Shown here: positions 8,060 through 15,658 of the stretch, piece after piece
How the letters are laid out: each line of letters starts with the position of its first letter
Numbering within the stretch: position 1 is the first letter of the stretch
DNA from: Chloroflexota bacterium
GTDB taxonomy: Bacteria > Chloroflexota > Dormibacteria > Dormibacterales > Dormibacteraceae
Length of the DNA: 39,640 nt
Direction of reading: 5' to 3'
Assembly: GCA_005880855.1 (NCBI GenBank)
Contig: VBGM01000148.1
Coordinates: 47,659 to 87,298 of the forward strand
The notes under the pieces: generated by a model
Told to the model about the DNA's origin: nothing
The model's database searches: none
What the model saw: the letters and a program-made list of their open reading frames with translations, nothing else
Program-made: the position numbers and the translations under genes

Positions 8060-9746
8060 TTTCCTTCGCCGCGGCGGCGTCCTTCGGCCCGCCGTTGGAT
8101 TGCGGCGAGGCGGCCGGCTCGGGCTGGACCAGGTCAATTGGCCCGGTCGGCCGCGGGTCGTCGAACTCGAGAGTGAGCCCTCGTCCAGAAGCCTTTGCGC
8201 GGCGAAGCGCAGTGCGCAGGCGAGGGATCTCGGCGCGCAGTGGTTCTTCGACCCAGTCGAACGCCACCACGCGCTCGTTGACCTCCCAGAACAGCCCGTT
8301 CTGCATGACCTCCATGCGGTCGAGCGCCGCGTCGACGAAATCGGGCGGCGCCGCCGCGATGCCCTCGACCAGGATGTGGGCGATGTCCTTCGCCTCGGCG
8401 GACATAGCCCAGAAGGTCAGCTTGGCGACCGCTTTGAAGAGGCCGTTGAGCCCGATCGGCCGGGCGTTGGGGATCAGGTCGAGAAGGTTGCGCACGAGCA
8501 GCTGCGCCAGCCGGCGGGTCACCTCGGTGTCGCGCGACCACGCTTCGATCGCCAGGTCGGCCACGTCCTCGGCGGCCGCACCAAAGATCGCCGGCATGCC
8601 GGCCTCGTCGAAGTGCCGACCGTAACGGAGCACATGCGAGGCGGCTTCGACCGAGATGTCTGGACGCCACTCCAGGGCCCCGATGGCGAACCGGCGGTAC
8701 TCGTTCATGGTCGTGGACGCGAAGGTGGGCGCCGACTGGTTGAGCGCCGCTCGCAAGTACGTGTTGAAGAAGCGGACCGTCAGCTCGGCGACCTCAGGAT
8801 CTCCTCGATCGATGGCCGCCAGACCGATGTCGCGTGTTGCCACCGCGATCGCATGCACAGCTTCCTTCCTGTGGGCGGGCGTGAGTCCGACGAGGTGCAC
8901 GAAGCTGGAGAGCACCGTGTACTCGACCCACGTGTGGGCGCGGTTGACCTCGGCGAGGATCTGGTCGGAATCGCCGGGCAGCTCCGCATGTCCGACCTGG
9001 AACCACCCCGGCCCGAAACCCTTCTTCACCTTCGAGTAGTCCTGGGCCAAAAACTCGCCCAGCACCCCGATGACGAGCAGACACACGGGCATGTCGCCGA
9101 GCTGCACCGATCCGAGTGCGATGTCGGTGACCTGGTTGATCGAGGTGAGCAGGTCATTGCGGTACTTCCCGATCTCCTTGCCGGCGACCGCGTGTGCCAG
9201 GTGGCGGCGCGCGTGACCCCGGATGCTGTTGACGAGCGTCTCGGCGCGCATGACCGCGAAGATGTAGCCGATGTACGGAAAGACGATCGCGAAGTTGATG
9301 ACTCCAAGCAGCACCGCGGCCAGGACGCTCCACAAGGGCACATAGTTCGTCTTGACCTCACCGCGAACCAGGAACGTGTAGAGGATCGAGGCGAGCGCGA
9401 AGCCGAGCACCATCGCGTTCAACGGGTTCGTGGTGAAGAGCCCGATGATGCGCGGCGAGTAGCGGGAAGACGTCATCTGGATACCGAAGACGACGACCAG
9501 GATGACGATGCTCAGGGTCACGCCCTCGGCGCCGCCGACCACGCCCAGGATGCCGGCCGCGGCCGGCGGGTCCGGCGTGAAGAGGTTCTGCATCGAGGTG
9601 TAGTGGGTGGCGTCCAGGAAGCCGAAGATCACGACCAGCATGGCTGCGACGGCGATCAGCGCAAAGCCCGAAAGCGCAGCACCGACCCAGCCTGGGGAGG
9701 CTTGAAGGTCGCGAATCGGCGTGAAGCGGGATGTCCTCGAGGCCAC
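8043..9746 (-). CDS. DUF2254-like predicted membrane protein
   Basis: The protein has 567 residues. Four membrane helices lie in the first ~180 residues, with the DUF2254-type segment MTSSRYSPRIIGLFTTNP between helices 2 and 3. A long soluble C-terminal part of about 380 residues follows, rich in helices, ending in a low-complexity tail (SPQSNGGPKDAAAAK). It has no recognised catalytic residues. The start is GTG 9746; upstream TAGGAT (complement of 9755-9760) lies 8 nt before it. The function of the family is unknown; it may be a channel-like or stress membrane protein. Confidence 0.7.
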   Translation of the reverse strand: MASRTSRFTPIRDLQASPGWVGAALSGFALIAVAAMLVVIFGFLDATHYTSMQNLFTPDPPAAAGILGVVGGAEGVTLSIVILVVVFGIQMTSSRYSPRIIGLFTTNPLNAMVLGFALASILYTFLVRGEVKTNYVPLWSVLAAVLLGVINFAIVFPYIGYIFAVMRAETLVNSIRGHARRHLAHAVAGKEIGKYRNDLLTSINQVTDIALGSVQLGDMPVCLLVIGVLGEFLAQDYSKVKKGFGPGWFQVGHAELPGDSDQILAEVNRAHTWVEYTVLSSFVHLVGLTPAHRKEAVHAIAVATRDIGLAAIDRGDPEVAELTVRFFNTYLRAALNQSAPTFASTTMNEYRRFAIGALEWRPDISVEAASHVLRYGRHFDEAGMPAIFGAAAEDVADLAIEAWSRDTEVTRRLAQLLVRNLLDLIPNARPIGLNGLFKAVAKLTFWAMSAEAKDIAHILVEGIAAAPPDFVDAALDRMEVMQNGLFWEVNERVVAFDWVEEPLRAEIPRLRTALRRAKASGRGLTLEFDDPRPTGPIDLVQPEPAASPQSNGGPKDAAAAKETMPAG

Positions 9747-9796
9747 TCGGCGCGATCCTAAGCCTTTGGACCACGACTGAACCCGGCTAGAGTGCG

Positions 9797-10465
9797 GTGC
9801 TGTTGATTCGCGCCCTGATCTTCGATTTCGACGGCCTCATCCTCGACACGGAGGGACCGATTTACCACTCCTGGTTGGAGGTATACGAGGCCCATGGGGT
9901 GGCGCTGCCGTTCGAGCTCTGGGTGAAAACCGTGGGCTCCTCGAACCAGGCTTTCCACCCGCAGCACCATCTCGAGGCTCAGCTGGGCCGCCCGCTCGCC
10001 CAGGAGGTGATCGATCGCCGAGTGGATCGGCGGGTCGAGCTGGTGCTGGCGCAGCCGCTCCTGCCGGGCGTGGCAGGTCTGGTCGACGAGGCGCGCGCCG
10101 CGCGCCTGAAGGTTGGGGTCGCCTCGAGCTCCTCGAGGGACTGGGTCAACGGCCATCTCGGGCGGCTGGGCCTGCTCGACCGCTGCGACTGCATCCGCTG
10201 TCGGGACGACGTGGAGCATGTCAAGCCCGAGCCCGACCTGTATCTCGCAGTTATCGATTGCCTTGGGGTGCCGGCGACTGAGGCGGTGGCAATCGAAGAC
10301 TCACCCAATGGCATCGCCGCCGCCAAGCGCGCCGGCCTTCTCTGTGTCGCCATCCCCAACCCCATCACCGCCGGCCTCGACCTCGGGGCTGCCGACCTGC
10401 GGCTCGGGTCGCTGGCGGAGGTGACGCTGCAACAGCTCCTCGATCGCCTGAGCGACAACCCGTAG
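9797..10465 (+). CDS. HAD-superfamily hydrolase (beta-phosphoglucomutase-like)
   Basis: The protein has 222 residues. Motif I is IFDFDGLILDTE with the nucleophile Asp10 and acid Asp12. A helical cap (residues ~20-85) follows, then motif II VGVASSSSRDW, motif III with Lys in VKPEPDLY and motif IV AIEDSPNGIAAAKRAG. This order is that of the phosphatase/phosphomutase subfamily acting on sugar phosphates or related small molecules. The start is GTG 9797 or TTG 9803. The gene lies 16 bp before the phosphofructokinase gene, which fits a role in sugar phosphate metabolism but does not prove it. Confidence 0.88.
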   Translation: MLLIRALIFDFDGLILDTEGPIYHSWLEVYEAHGVALPFELWVKTVGSSNQAFHPQHHLEAQLGRPLAQEVIDRRVDRRVELVLAQPLLPGVAGLVDEARAARLKVGVASSSSRDWVNGHLGRLGLLDRCDCIRCRDDVEHVKPEPDLYLAVIDCLGVPATEAVAIEDSPNGIAAAKRAGLLCVAIPNPITAGLDLGAADLRLGSLAEVTLQQLLDRLSDNP

Positions 10466-10469
10466 CCAT

Positions 10470-10481
10470 TACCCTATCTGC
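10470..10481 (+). promoter_or_regulatory. -10-like box before the PFK start
   Basis: TACCCT (10470-10475) stands exactly 6 nt before GTG 10482. With no ribosome site this would fit a leaderless transcript separate from the HAD gene. A -35 box is not evident. Confidence 0.3.
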
Positions 10482-11516
10482 GTGCGTATTGGGATCCTCA
10501 CCGGCGGTGGAGACGCGCCTGGGCTGAACGCGGCGATCCGTGCTGTCGCGCGTCGGGCATTCCAGCTCGGCCATTCGGCGAGCGGCGTTCAGAACGGTTG
10601 GGCGGGCTGCCTCGACAGCGGCGTCATCGAAGAGCTGCGGCCTGCCGATGTGCGCGGGATCCTTCCGCTGGGGGGCACGATCCTGGGCACCTCACGCACC
10701 AACCCCCTGAAGATGAAGGATGGAGTCGCGACGGTGATCCGTGTGCTGCGGCGCCACGGCATCGACGCCATGGTCGCGATCGGCGGAGACGACACACTGA
10801 GCGTGGCGTCGGCGCTCCACGAGGCGGGTTTTCAAACCGTCGGCGTTCCAAAGACGATCGACAACGACTTGAGCGTGACCGAGTTTTGCATCGGCTTCGA
10901 CACCGCGGTGGGCGTCGTTACCGAGGCGCTCGACCGCCTGCATACCACGGCATCGGCGCATCACCGCGTGATGGTGGTAGAGGTGATGGGTCGCGATACC
11001 GGATGGGTCGCGCTGTACGGCGGGGTCGCCGGCGGCGCCGACCTGATCATCATCCCCGAGTTTCCGCTCACGCTCGGTGACGTCGTCAGCCATCTGTACC
11101 GGCGCCGTGGCGAGGGCAAGCTCTTCAGCATCATCGTCGTCGCGGAGGGTGCTCATATCCCCGAGCTCCAGGACGAGGCGGGCGCCGCCGCCGAAACGGA
11201 CGCCTTCGGCCACGTGCAGCTCGCCAAGCGTGGCATTGGCGACGCGTTGGCGAGGATGGTGGAGCGCGAGACCGGGTTCGAGACGCGGGTGACGGTCCTC
11301 GGCCACCTTCAGCGGGGAGGCTCGCCGACGCCGACGGACCGCATCTGGGCGACGCGCCTGGGCGTCCACGCCGTGGAGCTGATCGCCTCCGGCAAGAGTG
11401 GGGTGATCCCAATCCGCCGCAACGGGGAGGTGGAGGTCGTAGCGCTGGCCGACGTCGTCCGCGAGACCCGCCGCGTGCCGGCGGATCTCTACCAGCTGAC
11501 CCGCGTCTTCGAATAA
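10482..11516 (+). CDS. 6-phosphofructokinase, PPi-dependent type by motif
   Basis: The protein has 344 residues. The N-terminal LTGGGDAPGLNAAIR, GGTILGTSRTNP and catalytic PKTIDNDL (Asp127) mark a group A phosphofructokinase. Residues at the phosphoryl-donor site are diagnostic: GGDDT places Asp at 104 and PKTIDND places Lys at 124, whereas ATP enzymes such as E. coli PfkA have Gly at both. Asp plus Lys is the pattern of PPi-dependent enzymes, so it probably makes fructose 1,6-bisphosphate reversibly from pyrophosphate. MGRDTGWVA and the HLQRGG loop for fructose phosphate are intact. The start is GTG 10482. A proton-pumping pyrophosphatase lies 18 kb away. Confidence 0.92.
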   Translation: MRIGILTGGGDAPGLNAAIRAVARRAFQLGHSASGVQNGWAGCLDSGVIEELRPADVRGILPLGGTILGTSRTNPLKMKDGVATVIRVLRRHGIDAMVAIGGDDTLSVASALHEAGFQTVGVPKTIDNDLSVTEFCIGFDTAVGVVTEALDRLHTTASAHHRVMVVEVMGRDTGWVALYGGVAGGADLIIIPEFPLTLGDVVSHLYRRRGEGKLFSIIVVAEGAHIPELQDEAGAAAETDAFGHVQLAKRGIGDALARMVERETGFETRVTVLGHLQRGGSPTPTDRIWATRLGVHAVELIASGKSGVIPIRRNGEVEVVALADVVRETRRVPADLYQLTRVFE

Positions 11517-11547
11517 CCCCGTGGACTAAGCTTCGACTCAGGTCTCG

Positions 11548-12474
11548 ATGCCCTACATCGTGCTGGTCCCCGCCCTTCTCCTGGTCGCTTACCTGGCTGC
11601 CTCGTACTACCTCTACCTCCGCGCGTTTGTGCCTGCCAAACCTCGTCCCCTCGACGACTTCACGTTCACTCCGTTCGAGTTCCAGGCGGACTACGAAGAG
11701 GTGGAGCTGGTCACCGCCGACGGCGTCAACTTCGGCGCGTGGCACTTCCGGCAACCAGGCTCGCCGCAAACAGTGATCGTGTCCGGCGGCCACAAGGGCC
11801 AGCGCCAGGGCTCGCTCGGCATCTCCGCGGCGCTGTGGCGCAAAGGATTCAACGTCATCCTTTATTCGTATCGAGGCTGGCCGGGCAGCGACCGCGCGCT
11901 CATCACCTTCGGTATCAAGGAAGTCCTCGAGCTCGAAGCCGTCATCGCCTTTGCGCGCAAACGAATCCCGAAAGCAAGGATCGGGCTGCTTGGCTACTCG
12001 ATGGGCGCGGTCGTGACGCTGCTCACCGCCGCGGGCGAGCCCGGCGTACAGGCGCTCGTGCTCGACAGCCCGTTCAGCGACCTGCGCACGGTGCTCGAGG
12101 ACAACGTGCGTCGAGCCATCAAGCTGCCCGGGGCGCCGGTCGTGTGGTTGGCGGGTTTGATGTTCCGCCTCCGCACCGGCTGTCGGTTGTCTCAGTCGAG
12201 CCCGATCACCGTCTTGAGCTCCCTCGAACCGCGCCCTCTCTTCTTCATCCACGGTGGGGCGGACGATCTCGTTTCCGTGAACCACGGCCGCCGTCTGTAC
12301 GACGCCTATCGCGGCCCTCGCGAGATCTGGATCGTTCAGGGCGCGCCGCACACGGGCGCATACGAGGCGGATCGTCCTCTATACGTGGAGCGCGTCGCGG
12401 GATTCTTCGCCAGGCACCTGGGTCTGGACGTCAGCAGCCACCTCCGCCTCGTCGAGGAAGAGGAAGTCTCCTAG
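11548..12474 (+). CDS. Membrane-anchored alpha/beta hydrolase
   Basis: The protein has 308 residues. An N-terminal hydrophobic segment (PYIVLVPALLLVAYLAASYY) should anchor it to the membrane. The hydrolase core shows YRGWPGSD, the nucleophile elbow GYSMGAV near residue 150, then HGGADDLVSV with the acid and GAPHTGAYE with the catalytic His. It resembles BEM46/FrsA-like serine hydrolases of unknown substrate. It starts 31 bp after PFK and its stop overlaps that of the convergent Hint lipoprotein gene by 4 bp. Confidence 0.85.
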   Translation: MPYIVLVPALLLVAYLAASYYLYLRAFVPAKPRPLDDFTFTPFEFQADYEEVELVTADGVNFGAWHFRQPGSPQTVIVSGGHKGQRQGSLGISAALWRKGFNVILYSYRGWPGSDRALITFGIKEVLELEAVIAFARKRIPKARIGLLGYSMGAVVTLLTAAGEPGVQALVLDSPFSDLRTVLEDNVRRAIKLPGAPVVWLAGLMFRLRTGCRLSQSSPITVLSSLEPRPLFFIHGGADDLVSVNHGRRLYDAYRGPREIWIVQGAPHTGAYEADRPLYVERVAGFFARHLGLDVSSHLRLVEEEEVS

Positions 12475-13352
12475 GAAAGGGTGCTCGACAGCAGGATGCC
12501 GTTGGCCCAGTAGCGGCCGGTCGGCCCCGCGGGCAGGAGGTCGTAGGTGCTGGAGCCGCTGTACGGAACCAGCTCCCACATCGTGATCGTCGAGCCATCC
12601 AGCGAGTCACCCACGGACAGGCTGCCAAGCGGCCGCCCGTCGCCGGCACGGTGACCGGGCGAGACCAGCAGCTGGCGACCGTCGGCCAGGCGGACGTGCA
12701 CCATCAGGTGCCCGGTCGGTACGACCATGCTGCCCACCTCGACCACCGGTTCGGCGACGCGCTCGCCGCCGGCGCCGATCGACCACACCAGGATGCCCGG
12801 CCTGACATCGGTGACCCTCACCTCGCCGCTCGGAGTCGCTATCAACGTCGCCGATGCGAGGCAGATGGGGCACGGGGGCATGGCGCTAGGTTTGCGCGAG
12901 GTGACCGTCACGACTCCGTCCACGCGCACCGACCCGTCGACGAGATCGACCGCGGTGGCGGCCTGTCCCTTGACCCGGATCTCGAACATGTACGCGTCGC
13001 CGTTCTTGGTGAGAACCAAGGCTCGAAGGTGCTTGAACGCCCTGTAGAGGGTCAGCTTCTGACTCTCGTTGAGGTCGCCCGCAGGCAGATGCTCATGGGC
13101 CACGATGGCCGCGTAGAGCTCGGGGTCGGAGCGGATCTGGGGGTAGTACGTGTCGGCGCTGGCCTCCTCGCCGCCCGCGCGCGCAATCGGGTAGAAATCG
13201 GGGTCGCAGAAGACGGGGGCGCCGACCGCGTCGATGACCTTGAGCTTGAGCTGGCTGAGCGTCAGCGGACTGCCGGCGCCACCGCCGCCTGGGGCGACCG
13301 AGCCACACGCGAAGGCGATCAGCGCGATCACGACGGCGAGCTTGAGTCTCAT
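12471..13352 (-). CDS. Secreted/lipoprotein with C-terminal Hint (hedgehog/intein) domain
   Basis: The start MRLKLAVV at 13352 has GGAAGG upstream and gives 293 residues; longer frames to 13421 lack a signal at the N-terminus. A hydrophobic signal ends in IAFAC, making Cys16 a weak lipobox candidate. Residues ~28-155 are an unrecognised domain. From Cys164 the sequence follows a Hint fold: CLASATLIATPSGEV (block A), VRLADGRQLLVSPGHR with His234 (block B), and a terminal TYDLLPAGPTGRYWANGIL. Hint domains cut themselves at the first Cys through an N-S shift. Only nine residues follow Asn284, so there is no real C-extein, as in hedgehog-type proteins. Divergent from moxR. Confidence 0.75.
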   Translation of the reverse strand: MRLKLAVVIALIAFACGSVAPGGGGAGSPLTLSQLKLKVIDAVGAPVFCDPDFYPIARAGGEEASADTYYPQIRSDPELYAAIVAHEHLPAGDLNESQKLTLYRAFKHLRALVLTKNGDAYMFEIRVKGQAATAVDLVDGSVRVDGVVTVTSRKPSAMPPCPICLASATLIATPSGEVRVTDVRPGILVWSIGAGGERVAEPVVEVGSMVVPTGHLMVHVRLADGRQLLVSPGHRAGDGRPLGSLSVGDSLDGSTITMWELVPYSGSSTYDLLPAGPTGRYWANGILLSSTLS

Positions 13353-13458
13353 GCCTCTGCCTTCCATCACGTCCCCGGACGCCTCAACGTAACGCGGACC
13401 GGAACCAAATCGACGGGCCATGCGTATTCATGTCGAATGGCCCATGGAAGGTCAAATC

Positions 13459-13464
13459 TATAAT
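13459..13464 (+). promoter_or_regulatory. Consensus -10 box upstream of moxR
   Basis: TATAAT matches the sigma-70-type -10 consensus exactly and stands out in GC-rich DNA. A start near 13471 would give an 18-nt leader to GTG 13489. No good -35 hexamer was found 16-18 bp upstream (GAATGG at 13436). Confidence 0.45.
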
Positions 13465-13488
13465 CGCGGTCATGGGGTCCCGCCCGGC

Positions 13489-14445
13489 GTGGTGACCGAC
13501 GTCGTCACCAGAGTCGCCGACGCATTCATGTCGAACGTCGGCCGGGCGATCGTCAACAAAGAGGAGGAGGTCCGCCTCTGCCTCGTGACCCTCCTCTGCG
13601 AAGGCCACCTCCTCATCGAGGACGTCCCCGGCGTCGGGAAGACGATGCTCGCGAAATCGCTGGCCCGCTCGTTGGACTGCACGTTCCGCCGCATCCAGTT
13701 CACGCCCGACCTCCTGCCCTCGGACGTCACCGGGGTGCGCGCCTTCAATCAGAAAGAGAACGACTTCGAGTTCCGGCCGGGCCCGGTGTTTGCGCAGATC
13801 CTGCTCGCCGACGAGATCAACCGCGCGAGCCCGAAGACCCAGGCCGCGCTGTTGGAGGCGATGGAAGAGCGCCAGGTGACTATCGACGGCGACACCCACG
13901 ACCTGCCGAAGCCATTCATGGTCATGGCGACGCAGAACCCCGTCGAGTACTCGGGCACGTTCCCGCTGCCGGAGGCTCAGCTCGACCGCTTCCTGATGAA
14001 AGTGAAGTTGGGATACCTCTCCGAGAAGGAGGAGTCGGACCTGCTGAGCCATCGCAAGGTCGAGTCGCCGATGCTCGAGCTGCAGCCGGTGGTGTCCCCG
14101 AACGAGCTTACCGCCGCGCAGAACGCGGTCCGCGACGTGTTCGTGAAGCCCGAGCTGCGCGACTACATCGCCCGCCTGGTCGGGCGCACGCGAGGAAACC
14201 CGGAGGTGGCCCTCGGCGCGAGCACGCGAGGCACACTCAACCTGTTTCACGCCAGCCAGGCGCTGGCCGCGGTGCAGGGCCGCACATACGTGATTCCCGA
14301 CGACATCAAGGTGCTCGCCGAGCCGGTGCTCGCGCACCGCATCATCCTTCGTCCCAACGCGGAGATGCAGGGCCAGAGCGCGGGCAAGCTCGTGGCCGGC
14401 CTTCTCGAGCGCGAGCATGTTCCCCAGATGGCCTACGACGGATAG
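13489..14445 (+). CDS. MoxR-family AAA+ ATPase
   Basis: With GTG 13489 the protein has 318 residues; ATGs at 13420 and 13444 lie upstream of or within the likely promoter and are less likely. Walker A is EDVPGVGKTML, Walker B ILLADEINRA, followed by PKTQAALLEAMEERQVT, ATQNPVEYSGTFPLPEAQLDRF and the C-terminal lid. MoxR ATPases act as chaperones that remodel or activate partner proteins with metal-binding vWA-like domains. The gene is followed by a DUF58 gene and a transglutaminase gene, the standard arrangement in many bacteria. DUF58 follows after 57 bp. Confidence 0.92.
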   Translation: MVTDVVTRVADAFMSNVGRAIVNKEEEVRLCLVTLLCEGHLLIEDVPGVGKTMLAKSLARSLDCTFRRIQFTPDLLPSDVTGVRAFNQKENDFEFRPGPVFAQILLADEINRASPKTQAALLEAMEERQVTIDGDTHDLPKPFMVMATQNPVEYSGTFPLPEAQLDRFLMKVKLGYLSEKEESDLLSHRKVESPMLELQPVVSPNELTAAQNAVRDVFVKPELRDYIARLVGRTRGNPEVALGASTRGTLNLFHASQALAAVQGRTYVIPDDIKVLAEPVLAHRIILRPNAEMQGQSAGKLVAGLLEREHVPQMAYDG

Positions 14446-14502
14446 GAAATCGCAAGGGAGAGTTGCCGTGCTCCCTGACGGAAACCCACGGGTGGTTGCG
14501 CC

Positions 14503-15658
14503 GTGAATAAGGTCGCCCTGGCTGCAGCCCTCGCCATCCTCCTGCTCTTCACATACCTCACCGGATACCGCCCCGCGTACGCATTCTCCTACGCGCTGAT
14601 CCTCCTCTTCGTCGTCGCCTGGGTCTGGCCGAGGGTCGCGATTCGCGGCATCAGCCTGAGCCGGCGGCTCGACCCGGGAACGCCCACCGTCGGCGAACCA
14701 TATGAAGAGGTGATCGAGGTAAGGCGCGTGGGCTGGGTGCCCGCGCCCTGGGTCGAGATCCGCGACCTCGGCCAGATCCCCGACTACCAGCCGGGGCGCG
14801 TGATCTCGGTGGGCGGCGAGCTCGTCAGCTGGAAGTCGCGCGGGGTGTATCGGCGGCGCGGATGGATGTCCTTCGGGCCGACGCTCATCAACGTTCGGGA
14901 GCCGTTCGGTCTCTTCAACCAGGAGCTCAAGACAGGAAATCGCAACACGGTGCTCGTGTATCCGCGCGTGCGGCCGATCCCCGACCTCATGACCCCGAGC
15001 GCCCAGCAGGTTGGCAGCACGCAGGTCTTGGGCGCGTGGGCGGACTATCCCCCCGACACGAGCGGCGTACGCGACTACGTCACCGGGGACAGCTTCGGCC
15101 GCATCCACTGGCCGCTGTCGATGCGCCACGCACGGTTGATGTCGAAGACTTTCGAGCAGCCGCTCACGACCGACCTCTGGATCCTTCTCGACCTCGATCG
15201 CAATGTCCACTCCGGCGAGGGCGAAGAGTCGACAGTCGAGTATGCGATCAGCCTGGCCGCCTCGATGGCGTCGCAGGTCCACAGCCGCGGCCGGCAGGTG
15301 GGGCTGATCGCGAACGATTCCCGAGGCACTTTCCTCGAGCCCCACCGGGCGGTCAGGCAGGACCGGATCATCCTCGACTACCTCGCCGTGGCCACGGCCG
15401 ACGGCCGCACGCCGCTGACGCAGACGCTGGCCTGGGACCGCATTCGCCGGCTGCCACGCCGCGCGATCGCCGTGATCACGCCGAGCGCTGACGAAGAGTG
15501 GGTGAGACATCGTCTTCTACCTCGACGGCACGAGCTTCGGCGGTCCCGACCAGAACCCCACCTTCGACCTCGGCCAGGATGTGGACCTTTACGTCGTGCG
15601 CAAGGGCGACGACTTCGCGCGCCTCATGAGGACTCGAGATGCAATCCGCATCGGCTAG
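14503..15658 (+). CDS. DUF58-family protein, frameshifted near its C-terminus
   Basis: Starting at GTG 14503, two membrane helices are followed by the DUF58 core: EPFGLFN, GVRDYVTGDSFGRIHWPLSMRHARLMSKTFEQP and a vWA-like tail (WILLDLDRN). The frame reads well to ITPSADEEWV (15504), after which it turns into Arg/Pro-rich nonsense running to 15741. The next frame, entered at GAC 15506, reads as a normal DUF58 ending (IVFYLDGTSFGGPDQNP, DLYVVRKGDDFARLM) to TAG 15656-15658. So one extra base, or a loss of 3n+2 bases, occurred near 15500-15506. The repaired stop overlaps the next gene by 20 bp. It may be an assembly error or a real mutation. DUF58 proteins are MoxR partners. Confidence 0.85.

Noticed and set aside
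13384-15510. A 708-codon minus-strand frame opposite moxR and DUF58
   Set aside because: Its sequence is rich in His, Arg and Asp without hydrophobic core or motifs, typical of an antisense shadow; moxR and DUF58 are firmly identified on the other strand.
15500-15510. Programmed ribosomal frameshift in DUF58
   Set aside because: No slippery run or RF2-like CTT-TGA-C site precedes the shift, so a mutation or assembly error is more likely.
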